Source: Eubacteriales Family XIII. Incertae Sedis bacterium (GTDB lineage Bacteria > Bacillota > Clostridia > Peptostreptococcales > Anaerovoracaceae). From it: a stretch of DNA of 7,057 nt. The translations under genes and the position numbers were made by a program. Of this stretch, positions 6,789 through 7,057 are shown in pieces. A model generated the notes under the pieces. That model saw nothing but the letters and a program-made list of their open reading frames with translations. It had not been told where the DNA came from and searched no databases. Each line of letters starts with the position of its first letter. The first letter of the stretch is position 1. The stretch is taken from contig JAISZM010000192.1 in assembly GCA_031269205.1 (NCBI GenBank), forward strand, positions 1-7,057. The letters are read 5' to 3'.

Positions 6789-7057
6789 GACCTCACCTCC
6801 TTTCTCACGGGTCTGCGACCCGTTCCGGCGGATTTGCCGCCCCTCGTCCCGTCGCCCGTGGCCTTTTCAGACGCCGCGGATACGGATTTACCTTGGGCCG
6901 CGACCCTGCCGCCGGATGTCGCCCTGCCGCCGGATGTCGCCCTGCCGTCGCCCGACGCGGAGCGGCCCCGCGCGTTCCCGTTGTTCGCGGCGCTGCCCGA
7001 TCGCTCCTTAACGACCGTTTCGCCGACGGCCACCTGAGCGCCCGCCGCAACGGAAGC
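6785..7057 (-). CDS. glgC: Probable GlgC (glucose-1-phosphate adenylyltransferase), C-terminal end only
   Basis: The frame is open from the window edge (7057) to a TGA at 6787-6785, giving the last 90 residues. The first 17 or so, ASVAAGAQVAVGETVVK, have the spacing of the left-handed beta-helix hexapeptides that end GlgC-type proteins. Position directly before glgD, with an ATGA overlap, is where glgC normally lies in Firmicute glycogen clusters. GlgC makes ADP-glucose from ATP and glucose-1-phosphate. No catalytic motif is within the window, so the name rests on context and this short stretch. The remaining 73 or so residues form a low-complexity tail rich in Gly, Ser, Ala and Arg/Lys, with few acidic residues and no predicted folded elements. 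It includes a repeated GGRATS unit. Such a tail is not typical of GlgC. The alternative, a separate small basic protein starting at the GTG at 7033, is less likely because the frame continues upstream with hexapeptide-like sequence. Confidence 0.72.
   Translation of the reverse strand, partial: ASVAAGAQVAVGETVVKERSGSAANNGNARGRSASGDGRATSGGRATSGGRVAAQGKSVSAASEKATGDGTRGGKSAGTGRRPVRKEVRS
6793..6805 (-). promoter_or_regulatory. Exceptionally long Shine-Dalgarno sequence of glgD
   Basis: The minus strand reads AGAAAGGAGGTGA, 13 nt complementary to the usual Firmicute 16S rRNA 3' tail, with 7 nt between GGAGG and the glgD ATG. It lies inside the last codons of the upstream gene, where it encodes part of RKEVRS, and fixes both the glgD start and the ATGA coupling. 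Confidence 0.85.
6904..6947 (-). repeat. 18-bp tandem repeat in the glgC tail
   Basis: Two identical 18-bp units (6904-6921 and 6922-6939) are followed by the first 8 bases of a third (6940-6947). On the minus strand they encode the repeated GGRATS segment of the low-complexity C-terminal tail. The unit length is a multiple of three, so the reading frame is kept. Confidence 0.9.

Overview
The window carries a bacterial glycogen-metabolism cluster, with every gene on the minus strand. Read in transcription order (high to low coordinates), it holds the 3' end of a probable glgC, complete glgD, glgA and glgP, and the 5' part of a GH13 alpha-glucan hydrolase cut by the left edge. The presence of GlgD (the non-catalytic GlgC paralogue of Firmicutes), its Clostridia-like N-terminal half, the glgC-glgD-glgA-glgP-GH13 order and ribosome-binding sites closely matching the usual Firmicute 16S 3' tail all suggest a GC-rich member of the Clostridia. 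No rRNA or other marker is present, so the lineage is an inference.

Layout: 7057-6785 is the C-terminus of probable glgC, ending in an unusual Gly/Ser/Arg-rich tail. 6788-5661 is glgD and 5664-4096 is glgA. 4095-3842 is the only real intergenic gap; it holds a long imperfect hairpin and a candidate extended -10 promoter. 3841-1295 is glgP, and 1302-1 is the GH13 enzyme, incomplete. All other gene junctions overlap: 4 nt at glgC/glgD and glgD/glgA, and 8 nt at glgP/GH13. This suggests tight translational coupling within an anabolic block (glgC-glgD-glgA) and a catabolic block (glgP-GH13), with a possible separate control point between them.

Together the genes cover a glycogen cycle. GlgC/GlgD make ADP-glucose, GlgA extends alpha-1,4-glucan, GlgP phosphorolyses the chains to glucose-1-phosphate, and the GH13 enzyme probably trims branches or limit dextrins that GlgP cannot attack. 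No branching enzyme (glgB) is seen in the window.

The most unusual observation is a 24-bp tandem array of six units lying across the glgD/glgA junction. It contains the glgD stop and the glgA TTG start, repeats the TTGA stop/start overlap in every unit, and adds an N-terminal octapeptide-repeat extension of about 49 residues to GlgA. Other low-complexity insertions (glgC tail with an 18-bp repeat, Gly/Ser inserts in GlgP, a 9-bp duplication in the GH13 gene) suggest recurrent short duplications across the cluster. The enzymes themselves are well-known families; I see no wholly new system here.
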